Notes: generated by a model from the sequence alone, not told the origin. A stretch of 64,000 nt of DNA from Raineyella sp. W15-4 (GCF_033170155.1 NZ_CP137079.1:2666001-2730000), one strand, 5' to 3'. Shown: positions 21,116 through 31,342, numbered from the stretch's first letter. Numbers and translations: made by a program.

Positions 21116-22219
21116 TCAGGAGGCCTCCGGCGCGGGGTCGTCGCCGACCTTCACGCCGGCGTGGCCCATCACCACCCCCACGTCCAGCCGGGCGGAGCCG
21201 TTGCCCATCACGACCTGGTCGCCCGCCCCGGTGTGCCGTCCGGACCAGGTGACCCGGCCCAGCTGCGACTCGGCGACCACTGTCACGTTCGACTCGTCGC
21301 CGAGCCGCAGGGACAACTGCCCCGACTCCACCCGGATCCGGGACCGGCCCGACCGTACGGTGCCGCTCATCTGCACGATCGCCGCCTGGAGCAGGGCGTC
21401 CTCGACGACCTCGAACCCCTCGATGGTGGCGGAGCCGGCGGTGAGCCGCACCCGGCCGAGCCGCGGCACATTCGACAGGTGCAGATTGCCGGCGGTCACC
21501 TCGACGTCGAGGGCAAGCGCCGGGTTCACCCGGATCAGCAGCTCGTCCCCGGGCCGGCGCCACAGGTCGTCCAGCCGGCGCGGCGGCGGCAGCAGCTTCA
21601 CCCCGCCCAGGTGCGGCCGGAAGTCGCCCTCCGCGGTGACCTCGATCAGGTCGGGGTGGCGGCGCAGGACATGGTCCCCGGTGACGTGACAGGTGGTCAC
21701 CGACGGGTCGACGACGATCCGCACCCGCTTGCCGGTCACCCGGACCGACAGCCGCTGCACGCCGGTGGGCCGGCCGGCCGCACCGCTCTCGGTGGTGCCG
21801 CTGTCCGGATGGCCGGTCCGCGGGTGGGTACCGGCGGCCTCGGCCGCGGCGTCGGCGGCCTTGACCGCCGCCTGGCGGGCGCTGCGGAAGACGTCGCGCA
21901 GATAGTCTCCGGCGGCCTGCGCGGCACTGGCGGTCTGAGCCCAGGTCTCGGCGCTGGACGGGCCGCTCTCGGTGGTCTCCTCGGGCCCGGCATCGCCCGG
22001 GGTGCCGGAGGCGGTCGGCGGCGTGCCCGTCGCCGCGGTGTCCTGATCGGTGCCGTCACCAGTGGCGGTCGCCGGCTCCTCGGTGTCACCCGGCGCCGTC
22101 GTCTCCGGCCGCGGCGGTGCGCCGCCCTGGAGCTCCTCGATCAGCCGGCTGGCCTCCGCGGTGTCGATCCTGCCGGCGGCGAGGTCTGCCAGGATCCGGC
22201 TCAGGTCAGGCGTGTCCAT
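21116..22219 (-). CDS. SHOCT-like N-terminal segment plus DUF4097-type beta protein
   Basis: A 367-aa protein without a signal peptide. Residues ~5-32 (LSRILADLAAGRIDTAEASR) resemble the short helical SHOCT-like motif. A low-complexity linker rich in Thr, Glu, Gly and Pro (35-130) follows, then a C-terminal parallel-beta region with repeating short strands (for example LDVEVTAGNLHLSNVP, GSATIEGFEVVEDALL), typical of the DUF4097 adhesin-like fold. Role unknown. TATGGT lies 6 bases before ATG 22219 (leaderless). Confidence 0.7.
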   Translation of the reverse strand: MDTPDLSRILADLAAGRIDTAEASRLIEELQGGAPPRPETTAPGDTEEPATATGDGTDQDTAATGTPPTASGTPGDAGPEETTESGPSSAETWAQTASAAQAAGDYLRDVFRSARQAAVKAADAAAEAAGTHPRTGHPDSGTTESGAAGRPTGVQRLSVRVTGKRVRIVVDPSVTTCHVTGDHVLRRHPDLIEVTAEGDFRPHLGGVKLLPPPRRLDDLWRRPGDELLIRVNPALALDVEVTAGNLHLSNVPRLGRVRLTAGSATIEGFEVVEDALLQAAIVQMSGTVRSGRSRIRVESGQLSLRLGDESNVTVVAESQLGRVTWSGRHTGAGDQVVMGNGSARLDVGVVMGHAGVKVGDDPAPEAS

Positions 22220-22314
22220 GCGTCAACCATAGAAGCGCCGGCCGGTGCGCCCCACCCCGGCTGGGGCCGAATCAGGGCAGGCTCAGGGTCCGGCCGGCGG
22301 ACGGTCCGGGAGAC

Positions 22315-23700
22315 TCAGCCCTTGGCCTCCCGGCGCCGCCGGCGCCGTTCGAGGTCGGCGGTCGTCGGGCTGTCCGGGTCCAGCTGTCGCCGCAGCGTCT
22401 CCTCGGTGCCGCCGCCGAGGGCGTTGCTGGCCACCACGTCGTCGGGTCCGAGCCTCAAGTCGGCGGCCGGGGCGAGGTGCAGCCAGTCCCGGGCACCCAG
22501 CGAGTCGGAGAAGGCCTTGATGAACGCGAGCACCGGCACGGCGACGACCGCCCCGGCGATCCCGCCGAGGGTGACGCCGATGCTGATGCCCAGCAGGATG
22601 GCCAACGGATGCAGGGACACCGCCTTGCCCATCAGGAACGGCTGGAGCACATTGCCCTCCAGCTGCTGGACCAGGATCACCACGCCGAGCAGAATCAGGG
22701 CGGCGATCCAGCCCTTGGTGACCAGCGCGATGAGCACGCCGACCGCTCCGGCGACGACGGCACCGACGATCGGCACGAAGGCGGCGAGGAAGGTCAGCGC
22801 CCCGATCGCGCCGGCCATCGGCACCTGCAGGGCGAGGGCGCCGATCATGATGCCCATGCCGTCGACGGCGGCGACCAGGACGGTCGAGCGTACGTAGTCC
22901 ATCAGCGCCCGCCAGCCGAGAGTGGCGCCACGGTCGATCGCCGGACGGGCCCGCTTGGGCACGATCCGCAGGCAGGAGGACCACAGGAAACGGCCGCTGT
23001 AGAGGAAGAAGAACAGGGCGAACAGGGCGGTGAACGTCCCCGCGAAGAAGCTCGCCACCGACGACCCGACGCCGGCGGCGACGCCGAGGATCTGCCCCGC
23101 CCACGACTCGAGCCGCTGCGGGATCTGCGCCGTCACCTGGCCGAGCGCGCCCTGCACCTGCTCCGGTGCCAGCTGCAGCGGACCGTTGCTCAGCCAGGCG
23201 ATGAGCTGCATGATGCCGGCCTGGGAGGAACTCACCAAGGTGGGACCCTGCCCGACCACCTGGAGGATGATCCCGGACAGCACCGCCAGGACGAGCAGCA
23301 GCCCGACCACCAGCGTGAGAGCCGCCGCCACGGCCCGGGCCACCCCGTGGCGCACCAACCAGGCCTTGGTCGGGGTGAGCAGCGCGGCGAGCAGCAGAGC
23401 AACCGCCAGCGGGACGGTGAGACCGGAGAAATAGCGCAGCAGATAGCCCAGGGCGACGATCCCGACGCCGATCAGCAGCAGCCGCCAGGTCCACGACGCC
23501 GCGACCCGGACCGGTCCGGGGACGGAGGCGGCGGATCCCGTCGTCCCGTCACTGCCGGCCGCTGGGCCGCGGTGTTGCCGGTGCAGTGCGGCGCCGTCCG
23601 GGTGGACCGCCGGGTCCGGCGGAGCGGGCGCGGGGGCCGCAGCCCCCGAGGAGGTCTCCGCGGGCTGCTCCGCGGCTCCCTGGTCGGTCGTGTGGTCCAC
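22315..23700 (-). CDS. AI-2E family transporter
   Basis: A 461-aa membrane protein with a Pro/Ala-rich cytoplasmic N terminus (about 60 residues), then about eight hydrophobic helices. Family-typical segments are RYFSGLTVPLAVALLLAALL near the start and FVPIVGAVVAGAVGVLIAL, QQLEGNVLQPFLMGKAVSLH and HPLAILLGISIGVTLGGIAG toward the end. The family includes AI-2 exporters and Na+/H+ antiporters, so the substrate is open. GTG 23700 has AGGGAG 7 bases upstream; the longer upstream frame is antisense to the MFS gene. Confidence 0.85.
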   Translation of the reverse strand: MDHTTDQGAAEQPAETSSGAAAPAPAPPDPAVHPDGAALHRQHRGPAAGSDGTTGSAASVPGPVRVAASWTWRLLLIGVGIVALGYLLRYFSGLTVPLAVALLLAALLTPTKAWLVRHGVARAVAAALTLVVGLLLVLAVLSGIILQVVGQGPTLVSSSQAGIMQLIAWLSNGPLQLAPEQVQGALGQVTAQIPQRLESWAGQILGVAAGVGSSVASFFAGTFTALFALFFFLYSGRFLWSSCLRIVPKRARPAIDRGATLGWRALMDYVRSTVLVAAVDGMGIMIGALALQVPMAGAIGALTFLAAFVPIVGAVVAGAVGVLIALVTKGWIAALILLGVVILVQQLEGNVLQPFLMGKAVSLHPLAILLGISIGVTLGGIAGAVVAVPVLAFIKAFSDSLGARDWLHLAPAADLRLGPDDVVASNALGGGTEETLRRQLDPDSPTTADLERRRRRREAKG

Positions 23701-23872
23701 GCGGTGACTCCCTGGAACGTCGCTGGGTGAGGCACCCCCCAAACTACCCGCCGCCGGTCCGATCCCCCACCGGGTCCGATCCCACCGGTCTGATCCCACC
23801 CGATGTCCGGCCGGCCCCTGGCGGCCGCCCGGACATCGGTCGGAGGAGGCGGAGCGGATTAGACTGCCGGCA

Positions 23873-25105
23873 GTGACCCGCCCCGCACCCCTGCCGCACG
23901 CCGGCGCCGACCGTCTCCCGGCAGACGTGTACGTGCTGGCCGTCATCTCCTTCTTCGTGGCGGTCGGCTTCGGCGTGGTCATCCCGGTGCTGCCGGTGTT
24001 CGCCCGGGACTTCGGTGTGGGACAGCTCGAGACCGGATTCGTCGTCTCCGCCTTCGCGGTGATGCGGCTGGTCACCAGCCCGCTGACCGGCCGGTTGATC
24101 GACCGCGCCGGCGAACGGGCCGTGCTCACCGTCGGGATCCTCATCGTGGCGGCCTCCAGCGCCGCGATGGGAGCAGCCCAGTCGTACGAGCAGCTGTTGC
24201 TGTTCCGGGCCGCCGGCGGGATCGGGTCGTCGATGTTCACCGTCTCGGCGATGACCCTGCTGATCCGCTCGGTGTCGGACTCCCACCGCGGCCGGGCGAC
24301 CGGGACGTTCCAGACCGGTTTCCTGATCGGCAACATGGCCGGTCCGGCGGTGGGCGGGCTGCTCGCGGCGGTGTCGATCCGCGTCCCGTTCTTCTTCTAC
24401 GCCGCCACCCTGGTGGCGGCGGCGATCGTCGGGATGGCCGGGCTGCGCGGCACTCGCCCGGCCGCGACCACCGGGGGCCACTCCGCCGATCCGGCGCCGG
24501 CCGGCCGCCCGTTCCGGCGGGTCCTCGCCGACCCCGGCTACCAGGCCGCCCTGGCGTGCAACTTCGCCACCGGATGGACGTCGCTCGGCATCCGCAGCTC
24601 GCTCACGCCGGTGCTGGTGGTGGAGGTGCTGCACCGCGATCCGATCTGGACCGGGCTGGCGATGGCGATCGCCTCGGTCGTGCAGACCATCGCCCTGCGG
24701 CCCGCCGGGTGGTTCGTCGACCGGGTGGGACGTCGACCCGCGATGATCGCCGGCAGTGTCATCGGTGCGGTGGCGATGCTGGCGGTGGCCTTCGTGCCGG
24801 ACATCTGGACGCTGATCGGGGTGCTGTGTGTCTACGCCCTCGCGGTGTCCCTGATGGGCACCGCCCCCGCCGCGACGGTGGGGGACATCGCCGGCCCCCG
24901 GTCGGGCATGCCGGTGGCGGTCTTCTCGATGGCCTCCGACACCGGCCAGATCCTCGGGCCGATCCTCGCCGGTGTCATCGCCGACCGGGCCGGGATCCCG
25001 TTCGCGTACCTGACGGCTACCCTGCTGATGGGCCTGGCGGCGCTCGCCTCCGCGCGGATGCCGCGCCGGACGCCGGCCAGTTCCCCGAAGGAGACCGTAC
25101 GATGA
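23873..25105 (+). CDS. MFS transporter
   Basis: A 410-aa major facilitator with about 12 helices. The MFS signature between helices 2 and 3 is [17 protein letters not shown], with its counterpart [16 protein letters not shown] in the second half. It resembles drug exporters of the DHA1 group; substrate unknown. GTG 23873 is 7 bases after TAGACT (leaderless). The stop overlaps the ung ATG by 4 bases. Confidence 0.85.
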   Translation: MTRPAPLPHAGADRLPADVYVLAVISFFVAVGFGVVIPVLPVFARDFGVGQLETGFVVSAFAVMRLVTSPLTGRLIDRAGERAVLTVGILIVAASSAAMGAAQSYEQLLLFRAAGGIGSSMFTVSAMTLLIRSVSDSHRGRATGTFQTGFLIGNMAGPAVGGLLAAVSIRVPFFFYAATLVAAAIVGMAGLRGTRPAATTGGHSADPAPAGRPFRRVLADPGYQAALACNFATGWTSLGIRSSLTPVLVVEVLHRDPIWTGLAMAIASVVQTIALRPAGWFVDRVGRRPAMIAGSVIGAVAMLAVAFVPDIWTLIGVLCVYALAVSLMGTAPAATVGDIAGPRSGMPVAVFSMASDTGQILGPILAGVIADRAGIPFAYLTATLLMGLAALASARMPRRTPASSPKETVR

Positions 25106-25788
25106 CCCGCCTTCCCCTCCACGACCTGGTGGCGCCCGACTGGGCCGAGGTGCTGGCCCCGGTGGAGCCGGTGGTGGCCCGGATGGGCGACTTCCTCCGT
25201 GCCGAACTCGCCGAGGGGCGCGGCTACCTGCCGGCCGGTGACCGGGTGCTGCGCGCCTTCACCCGCCCGCTGGCCGAGGTCCGGGTGCTGATCGTCGGCC
25301 AGGACCCGTACCCCACCCCGGGGCACCCGGTGGGGCTGAGCTTCTCGGTCGCCCCGGACGTGTCGCCGCTGCCGGCGAGCCTGCGCAACATCTACGCCGA
25401 GCTGCAGTCCGACCTCGGCATCCCGCCGGCCCCGAACGGCGATCTGACCGGCTGGTTCGAGCAGGGCGTGCTGCTGCTCAACAGATGCCTCACCGTCCAG
25501 CCCGGCAAGCCCGCCTCGCACCGCGGGAAGGGCTGGGAGGAGGTCACCGAGACCGCGATCCGGGCGCTGGCGCGGCGCGGTGGGCCGCTGGTGGCCATCC
25601 TGTGGGGGCGCGACGCCCGCAACCTGGCCCCGATGCTGGCGCCGGTCCCGGTGATCGAGAGCGCGCATCCGTCGCCGCTCAGCGCCCGGAACGGGTTCTT
25701 CGGGTCCCGGCCGTTCAGCCGGGCGAACGCCCTGCTGGTGGAGCAGGGCGGGCAGCCGATCGACTGGGACCTGCGACACTGCGGCTGA
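25102..25788 (+). CDS. ung: Uracil-DNA glycosylase
   Basis: Family-1 UDG (228 aa) that removes uracil from DNA, important in a high-GC genome where cytosine deamination is frequent. The catalytic loop is [20 protein letters not shown] (Asp and Tyr), followed by [11 protein letters not shown] and the leucine-loop segment [11 protein letters not shown] with its His. ATG 25102 is coupled to the MFS stop and has AAGGAG upstream. Confidence 0.95.
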   Translation: MTRLPLHDLVAPDWAEVLAPVEPVVARMGDFLRAELAEGRGYLPAGDRVLRAFTRPLAEVRVLIVGQDPYPTPGHPVGLSFSVAPDVSPLPASLRNIYAELQSDLGIPPAPNGDLTGWFEQGVLLLNRCLTVQPGKPASHRGKGWEEVTETAIRALARRGGPLVAILWGRDARNLAPMLAPVPVIESAHPSPLSARNGFFGSRPFSRANALLVEQGGQPIDWDLRHCG

Positions 25789-25816
25789 GCGACGCCGGGC
25801 CCGCGCCCCGGCCTGC

Positions 25817-26290
25817 TCAGGCGGTGCGGACCAGGTGGGACTCCAGATGCCGGGCCATCGGCTGCCCCACCGCCGCCATGTCGAGCACCGTCTCCAGGGT
25901 GTCGCCGCTGATCCGGTACGTACGCCTGGTCGCCGAGACCTCCTTGGCGGTCGAGGTCGACCAGACCCGGGCCTCCAGCTCGAGCGCCAGCCCGTCCTCG
26001 GTGGTCCGCAGGACCCCCTCGGCCAGCTCCACCTGACCGGTCGGCAGGGCGAGGACGAACTCGAGGTGACCGTCGCCGGTGTGCCGCAGGTAGCCGGTCT
26101 CCTGGTGCAGCGGGCTGCCGTCGGCACCGCGGGTGCGCTGGGTGTAGCCGAGGAAGGGCTTGCCGACGAAGGCGAAGGTGATCTCCTCGTGATAGGTGAA
26201 CGGGCTGATGGTCGGGTATCCGCCGGTGCCTTCGCCGGCCCAGGTGCCGACGAGCCGGGCGAGCGGGACGAGGTGGGGAGTGAGCTCCAT
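25817..26290 (-). CDS. Nitrobindin-like heme-binding beta-barrel protein
   Basis: A 157-aa FABP-like barrel. The diagnostic segment VGTWAGEGTGGYPTI near residue 14 and FLGYTQRTR followed by LHQETGYLR match nitrobindin/THAP4-C proteins that hold ferric heme and react with NO or peroxynitrite. The proximal His is presumably in MARHLESHLV near the C terminus. TACGAT lies 6 bases before ATG 26290 (leaderless). It stands alone, converging with ung. Confidence 0.82.
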   Translation of the reverse strand: MELTPHLVPLARLVGTWAGEGTGGYPTISPFTYHEEITFAFVGKPFLGYTQRTRGADGSPLHQETGYLRHTGDGHLEFVLALPTGQVELAEGVLRTTEDGLALELEARVWSTSTAKEVSATRRTYRISGDTLETVLDMAAVGQPMARHLESHLVRTA

Positions 26291-26495
26291 GGCTGGATCG
26301 TAGCGACTCCGGTCGATGCCCCAGGGGGCATCCAGTGAGGTACGGATCACACCGGCGAAGCCCGGCCGGATCCGCCGAACACCGGCCTCTCGACATTCCC
26401 CCACCGGTATCCTGAAAGGACCCGCGGGTCGCACCACCCGCCTACCCACGTGGTCCGGAGCCAGCGGGTGGGTCACGGTGTCGAAGGAGACTCCG

Positions 26496-27449
26496 ATGAA
26501 GGCATGGCAGTTCACCGGGACGAACCATCCGCTCCAGCTCAACGAGGTTCCCGAACCGCAGGCGGGCCCCGGGACGGTGGTGGTGGAGGTGAAAGCGGCC
26601 GGCGTCTGCCACTCGGATGTGACCGCCCTGGACGATCCGGGCTGGATGCCGTTGTTCCCGATCCTGCCACGGACCATGGGCCACGAGAACGCCGGCGTCA
26701 TCACCGAGGTCGGCGCGGGCATGGCGGCCTGGCAGGTGGGTGACCGGGTGGGATTGGCCCCGGTGATGCCCGACGGGGACGCCCTCGGCTACGGCAAGTG
26801 GGACGGTGGATTCGGACCGAAGCTGCTGGCGACCCGGGCCAATCTGGTCCGGCTTCCCGACGAGGTGCCGTTCGACCTCGGGGCGATGGCCACCGATGCC
26901 GGTCTGACCGCCTACCACGCGATGATGACGACCGGCGGCTGCCGAGCAGGCATGAAGGTCGGCGTCATCGGGCTGGGTGGTCTGGGATACGTCGGGGCCC
27001 GCGTCGCGGTGCTCACCGGCGCCGAGGTCTACGCGGCCGAGGTCTCCCCGAAGACCCGGGAACTCGCCGGTGAGATCGGCCTCACCGACGTCGCCGACTC
27101 GATCACCGCCTTCAGGGACAAGGGCCTGGACCTCGTCGTCGACTACGCCGGTTTCGGCACCACCACCGCGGAGGGCCTGGAGGCGCTGACCGAGTTCGGC
27201 ACCCTGGTCCAGGTGGGGATGGGCAGGCTGGAGGCGACGATCAGCACCTACCCGTTGATCATCAACCAACTGTCCCTCAAGGGCTCCAAGTCGGGGACCG
27301 TCGAGGACCTGGCCGGTGTCTACGAGTTGATGCGGACCGGGTCCCTCAACCCGCCGATGAACCGGATCACCCAGGCCGACATCCCGGCGGCCATCGACAA
27401 GCTCCGGGCCGGTGGGGTGATCGGCCGGTTCATCGCGCTGTACGACTGA
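26496..27449 (+). CDS. Zinc-type alcohol dehydrogenase-like protein lacking the structural-zinc lobe
   Basis: A 317-aa MDR-superfamily oxidoreductase. Catalytic-zinc elements are present: AAGVCHSDVTALDD (Cys) and RTMGHENAGVI (His-Glu). The Rossmann motif is VIGLGGLGYVGARVA, and the region after VYAAEVSPKTRE fits NAD(P) binding. The four-cysteine structural-zinc loop that normally follows the GHE motif is absent; MPDGDALGYGKWDGGFG stands there, which explains the short length compared with ~340-350 aa. AAGGAG lies before ATG 26496. Substrate unknown. Confidence 0.85.
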   Translation: MKAWQFTGTNHPLQLNEVPEPQAGPGTVVVEVKAAGVCHSDVTALDDPGWMPLFPILPRTMGHENAGVITEVGAGMAAWQVGDRVGLAPVMPDGDALGYGKWDGGFGPKLLATRANLVRLPDEVPFDLGAMATDAGLTAYHAMMTTGGCRAGMKVGVIGLGGLGYVGARVAVLTGAEVYAAEVSPKTRELAGEIGLTDVADSITAFRDKGLDLVVDYAGFGTTTAEGLEALTEFGTLVQVGMGRLEATISTYPLIINQLSLKGSKSGTVEDLAGVYELMRTGSLNPPMNRITQADIPAAIDKLRAGGVIGRFIALYD

Positions 27450-27567
27450 TCCGCTCCACACGACTGATCGCTCCACGCCGATCCGGTGGTCCGGCCCACG
27501 TGAGCCGGTGTCCGGGCCGTGCCGGCCGCCCCTGGTCCCGGCGCGGCCGGGCACGTACCCTCGGGGC

Positions 27568-28224
27568 ATGTTCCTCTTCCAGCGGCCGGCGCCGACCATG
27601 GTCACCCGCGAGCAGGCGCTCCCGGGGCGTACGCAGCGGATCCTGCCCTCCCCCGCCCCGGACAACCTGGTGTTCGGCGTGCCGGACGACGCCACGCCGC
27701 CGGGCTCGGAGATCGGCTACTTCGCGCTGGGCTGTTTCTGGGGTGAGGAGAAGATGTTCTGGGGCACCGACGGCGTCACCAACACGGCGGTCGGCTACCA
27801 GGGCGGCTTCACCCCGAACCCGACGTACGACGAGGTCTGCACCGGCCGGACCGGCCATGCCGAGACCGTCCGGGTCGCGTACGACCCGGACCGGGTGACG
27901 TACGAGGCGCTGGTGCGGCAGTTCTTCGAGGCCCACGACCCGACCCAGGGCTACCGGCAGGGCAACGACGTCGGCACCCAGTACCGTTCCGCGCTCTTCC
28001 CCGTCTCCGACGCCCAGGAGGAGGTGGCCCACCGGCTGCTGGACGCGTACGCCGAGGCGTACGCGACGGCGGGGTACGGCGCGATCACCACCGAGATCAC
28101 CCGCCTCGACGCCGCGACCGGCGAGCCGGCCTTCTGGTATGCCGAGGACTACCACCAGCAGTACCTGATCAAGAACCCACACGGTTACTGCCCGGTCCAC
28201 TCGACCGGGGTGACCTGCGGCTGA
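27568..28224 (+). CDS. msrA: Peptide methionine (S)-sulfoxide reductase
   Basis: Repairs oxidised methionine in proteins. It is a 218-aa MsrA with the active-site motif FALGCFWGEEKMFW, the conserved VGYQGGFTPNPTYDEVCTG and GHAETVRVAYDP, and DYHQQYLIKNPHGYCPVH, whose Cys can act as the resolving residue. TACCCT (27556-27561) lies 6 bases before ATG 27568, indicating a leaderless mRNA. Confidence 0.94.
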   Translation: MFLFQRPAPTMVTREQALPGRTQRILPSPAPDNLVFGVPDDATPPGSEIGYFALGCFWGEEKMFWGTDGVTNTAVGYQGGFTPNPTYDEVCTGRTGHAETVRVAYDPDRVTYEALVRQFFEAHDPTQGYRQGNDVGTQYRSALFPVSDAQEEVAHRLLDAYAEAYATAGYGAITTEITRLDAATGEPAFWYAEDYHQQYLIKNPHGYCPVHSTGVTCG

Positions 28225-28389
28225 GCCTCCCGGGTGGCTCCGGAAGGCGGATGAGGGCGTCCTGATCGGCGATGATCCGACCGTAGCTGTGGATCGCGTC
28301 CCGTCCGGCGGCCCCTCCACCGATCGGTTGACCGCGGGTGTGGCCGGGCGGGCGATGTCCCGGGGCGGGCCGCGGGCCAGGCTGGAGCC

Positions 28390-29316
28390 ATGGCATTGAT
28401 CAGCGTCTCCGGACTCCGCAAGTCGTACGGGCCCCGGGAGATCCTGCACGGGATCGACCTGCGGGTCGAGGAGGGCCAGATCGTCGGGATCGTCGGGCCG
28501 AACGGCGCCGGCAAGACCACCACCGTCGAATGCATCGGCGGCCTGCGCCGGCGGGACGGCGGGACGGTCGACGTGGCCGGGATCGATCCCGCCGACGGCG
28601 ATCCGGCGCTGCGCCGGATCCTCGGCATGCAGCTCCAGCAGTGCAGGCTGCCGGCGAAGATCACCGCCGCGGAGGCCCTCGACCTCTTCGGCGCGTTCTA
28701 CCCGCAGCCGCGACCGACCGGCGAGCTGCTGGAACGGTTCGGTCTCACCGCCCAGCGCGACCGACGCTTCGAACAGCTGTCCGGCGGCCAGCAACAGCGG
28801 CTGTCGGTGGCCCTGGCCCTGATCGGCCGACCCCGGATCGCGATCCTCGACGAACTCACCACCGGGCTGGACCCCGCGGCCCGCCGCGACATCTGGACCT
28901 ATCTCGACCGGCTCACCGCCGAGGGCACCACGATCCTGCTGGTCACCCACTCGATGGAGGAGGCCCAGCACCTGTGCGACCGGGTGACCATCATCGACGA
29001 CGGCCGGGTGGTGGCCGAGGGCACCCCCGACGCGCTGGCCCAGCAGGGCGGCGACCAGCTCACCAGCTTCGTCCCCGACCCGACGGTGCCGCTCGACCTG
29101 CTGCGCGACCTGCCCGGGGTCCGGACCGTCACCGAGGAGCAGGGCCGGGTGCAGGTGCACGGCGACGCGGCCAGTCCGCAGACCGTCCTCACCACGCTGA
29201 TCGCGCACGGCATCACCGCCGGGCAGCTCCGGGTCACCGGTCCCAGCCTGGACGACGCCTACCTGCGGGCCACCGACCCGACACCAGGATCACCGACCCG
29301 AGAGACACGGAGATGA
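28390..29316 (+). CDS. ABC exporter ATPase (drug/antibiotic type)
   Basis: A 308-aa DrrA-like ATPase: Walker A GIVGPNGAGKTTTVECI, signature EQLSGGQQQRLSVALAL, Walker B IAILDELTTGLDPAARRD, H-loop LLVTHSMEEA, plus a C-terminal ~80-residue extension usual in this class. Walker B ends in D-E-L-T instead of D-E-P-T. It pairs with the membrane subunit that begins in a 4-base overlap. The two-component genes downstream may regulate it. Confidence 0.88.
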   Translation: MALISVSGLRKSYGPREILHGIDLRVEEGQIVGIVGPNGAGKTTTVECIGGLRRRDGGTVDVAGIDPADGDPALRRILGMQLQQCRLPAKITAAEALDLFGAFYPQPRPTGELLERFGLTAQRDRRFEQLSGGQQQRLSVALALIGRPRIAILDELTTGLDPAARRDIWTYLDRLTAEGTTILLVTHSMEEAQHLCDRVTIIDDGRVVAEGTPDALAQQGGDQLTSFVPDPTVPLDLLRDLPGVRTVTEEQGRVQVHGDAASPQTVLTTLIAHGITAGQLRVTGPSLDDAYLRATDPTPGSPTRETRR

Positions 29317-30050
29317 GAGCCAGCACCGCCCTGTTCACCAACGAGTTGCGCCTGCTGGGACGTACGCCGGCCGTCGTGATCTGGACCGTGATCATCCCGC
29401 TCACCGCGCTGGTGGTGATGTGCGCGATCCCGGCCGCCCGGCAGCCGCAGGCGCCGTTCGGCGGCGTCAGCGTCGTCGAGGCCTACCAGCCGGTCCTGGT
29501 GGTCTTCGCGATGACCTTGCTGGCCCTCCAGGTGATGCCGATGACCCTGGGCCAGTACCGGGAGCTCGGCTTCCTGCGGCGGCTCCGCACCACCCCTGCC
29601 TCCCCTCGACAGCTGCTGACCGCGGTGCTGCTCCTCGCCTTCGCCGTCACCATCGCGGTCGGCGTGCTGATGGGGGTCTACCCGCTGTTCTTCGGCCTGG
29701 GCAGCGCCACCCGGCTGGCGTGGCTGGTGGCCGCGCTGGTGCCGTGCAGCGCGGCGTTCCTCGCCGTCGGGGCGATGCTTGCGGCGGTCATCCCGAACTC
29801 CCGGGTCGCCAGCGGGGTCGGTGCCGCGCTCGCCGCAGTGATGTGGTTCTCCGCCGGGATGTGGTTCCCCCGGGCGCAGTTCCCCGACTGGCTGGCCCGG
29901 ATCGCCGACTGGACGCCCGGCGGAGCCGCGGCGACCGCGCTGAGCCAGGCGCTGCTGGGCGGACCGTTCAGCTGGCAGCCGCTGGTCTGTCTGCTGGTGT
30001 GGACGGCCGGATGCTTCGTCGTCGCACTGTGCACGTTCCGCTGGGAGTGA
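29313..30050 (+). CDS. ABC-2 type exporter permease
   Basis: A 245-aa membrane protein with about six helices, beginning with the usual ABC-2 N-terminal layout (ALFTNELRLLGRTPAVVIW). The conserved late segment VMWFSAGMWFPRAQFPDWL precedes ADWTPGGAAATALSQ. It is translationally coupled to the ATPase (ATGA overlap). Substrate unknown; it resembles lipid or antibiotic exporters controlled by LiaRS/DesKR-type systems. Confidence 0.86.
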   Translation: MRASTALFTNELRLLGRTPAVVIWTVIIPLTALVVMCAIPAARQPQAPFGGVSVVEAYQPVLVVFAMTLLALQVMPMTLGQYRELGFLRRLRTTPASPRQLLTAVLLLAFAVTIAVGVLMGVYPLFFGLGSATRLAWLVAALVPCSAAFLAVGAMLAAVIPNSRVASGVGAALAAVMWFSAGMWFPRAQFPDWLARIADWTPGGAAATALSQALLGGPFSWQPLVCLLVWTAGCFVVALCTFRWE

Positions 30051-30106
30051 CTCCGGCCGGTGGGTGGTACGGCAGGGCCGACGGGTGGTGAGGCAGGATG
30101 GTCGTC

Positions 30107-31342
30107 ATGACCGACCAGCCGCGGGCAGTGGCCCCGGCGCTCCGTGACGGGACGACTTCCGGAGACGGGCTGACCTCGGGGGACGGGACGACCTCCGCGG
30201 TCGAGCAGGTGCTGCGGATCCTGCCGCTGGGGTTGCTCGCGCTCGGCCTGGCGTTCAGTGTGGCGTTGCGCGGCCTGATCGTGCGCGACACCGAGATGCC
30301 GCTCATCCTCGCGCTCACCGGGGTGTTGGTCGCCTACCGGCTGCCGCTGGCCCTCGGTAGGGTCGACCTCCGGATCCGGCGGATCGGCTTCTGGCTCGGC
30401 GTTCCGGTCACCCTGGCGCTGATTGTCCTGTCACCGCTGTACGGGCTGTACGCCTTCCTCGCCTATATCGAGGGCCCGGTGCTGTTCCGCGGCTGGCAGG
30501 CGTGGGCCTCGCTGGTGGTGGGCGCCGCGCTGTCCGCACTGTCCCAGATGGGCGGGCCGCGCTCCGGCTTCGCCTCGCTCGGCATCTACCTGCTGTTCCT
30601 GGCCGCCAACCTGCTGATCGCCGGTCTGATGGGGGTGCTGGAGATGCGCCGGGTCCGCAACATCGGGATCCTGCAGCGCACCGTACGCGACCTGCGCGCG
30701 GCCGAGGAGCGCAATGCGCTGCTGCAGGAGCAGCTGCTCACCCAGGCCCGCGAGGCCGGTGTCCAGGACGAGCGGGCCCGGCTGTCGCGGGAGATCCACG
30801 ACACGGTCGCGCAGAGCCTGGTCGGGATCATCACCCAGCTCGAGGCCGCCGAGGACACCGCCGACGCGGCCGAGCACCGGGCCCGGATCCGGCGCGCCGC
30901 CGACACCGCCCACGACGCCCTCGGGGAGGCCCGGCGGGCGGTGCGCGCTCTGGCGTCCCCCCGCCTGGACTCCGACACCCTGCCGGTCGCGCTGGGGGAT
31001 CTGGTGGCCCAGGTCCGCGGGTCGACCGGGCTGGACGCCCGGTTCGTCCTCGACGGGAGCCCGGTGCCGGGACGCTGGGACGCCGGGCTGCTCCGGGTCT
31101 GCCAGGAGGCCCTGACCAACGTCGCCCGGCACGCCGCCGCGACCCGGGTCACGGTCACCCTCACCTACCAGCCTGACGAGGTGCGGCTGGACATCCGCGA
31201 CGACGGCAGGGGTTTCGATCCGGCCGCCCCCACGGTGGGCAACGGACTGCGCGGGATGCGGCAGCGGATCGGCGAGCTGGGTGGCAGCCTCGACCTGGAG
31301 ATCGCCGGCGGCTGCACCGTCAGCGCGGCCGTCCCGCGATGA
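30107..31342 (+). CDS. Sensor histidine kinase (HisKA_3 type)
   Basis: About 411 aa. The N-terminal half has about five membrane helices (from VLRILPLGLLALGLAFSVAL onward). A coiled linker, the dimerisation/phosphoacceptor motif RARLSREIHDTVAQSLVGII, and a HATPase_c domain with VCQEALTNVARHA, DIRDDGRGFDP and GNGLRGMRQRIGELGG follow. ATG 30107 is preferred, with AGGATGG upstream; 30098 is possible. The gene follows the ABC exporter by 56 bases and overlaps a potential response-regulator start, so the four genes likely act as an envelope-stress or drug-efflux module. Confidence 0.9.
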   Translation: MTDQPRAVAPALRDGTTSGDGLTSGDGTTSAVEQVLRILPLGLLALGLAFSVALRGLIVRDTEMPLILALTGVLVAYRLPLALGRVDLRIRRIGFWLGVPVTLALIVLSPLYGLYAFLAYIEGPVLFRGWQAWASLVVGAALSALSQMGGPRSGFASLGIYLLFLAANLLIAGLMGVLEMRRVRNIGILQRTVRDLRAAEERNALLQEQLLTQAREAGVQDERARLSREIHDTVAQSLVGIITQLEAAEDTADAAEHRARIRRAADTAHDALGEARRAVRALASPRLDSDTLPVALGDLVAQVRGSTGLDARFVLDGSPVPGRWDAGLLRVCQEALTNVARHAAATRVTVTLTYQPDEVRLDIRDDGRGFDPAAPTVGNGLRGMRQRIGELGGSLDLEIAGGCTVSAAVPR

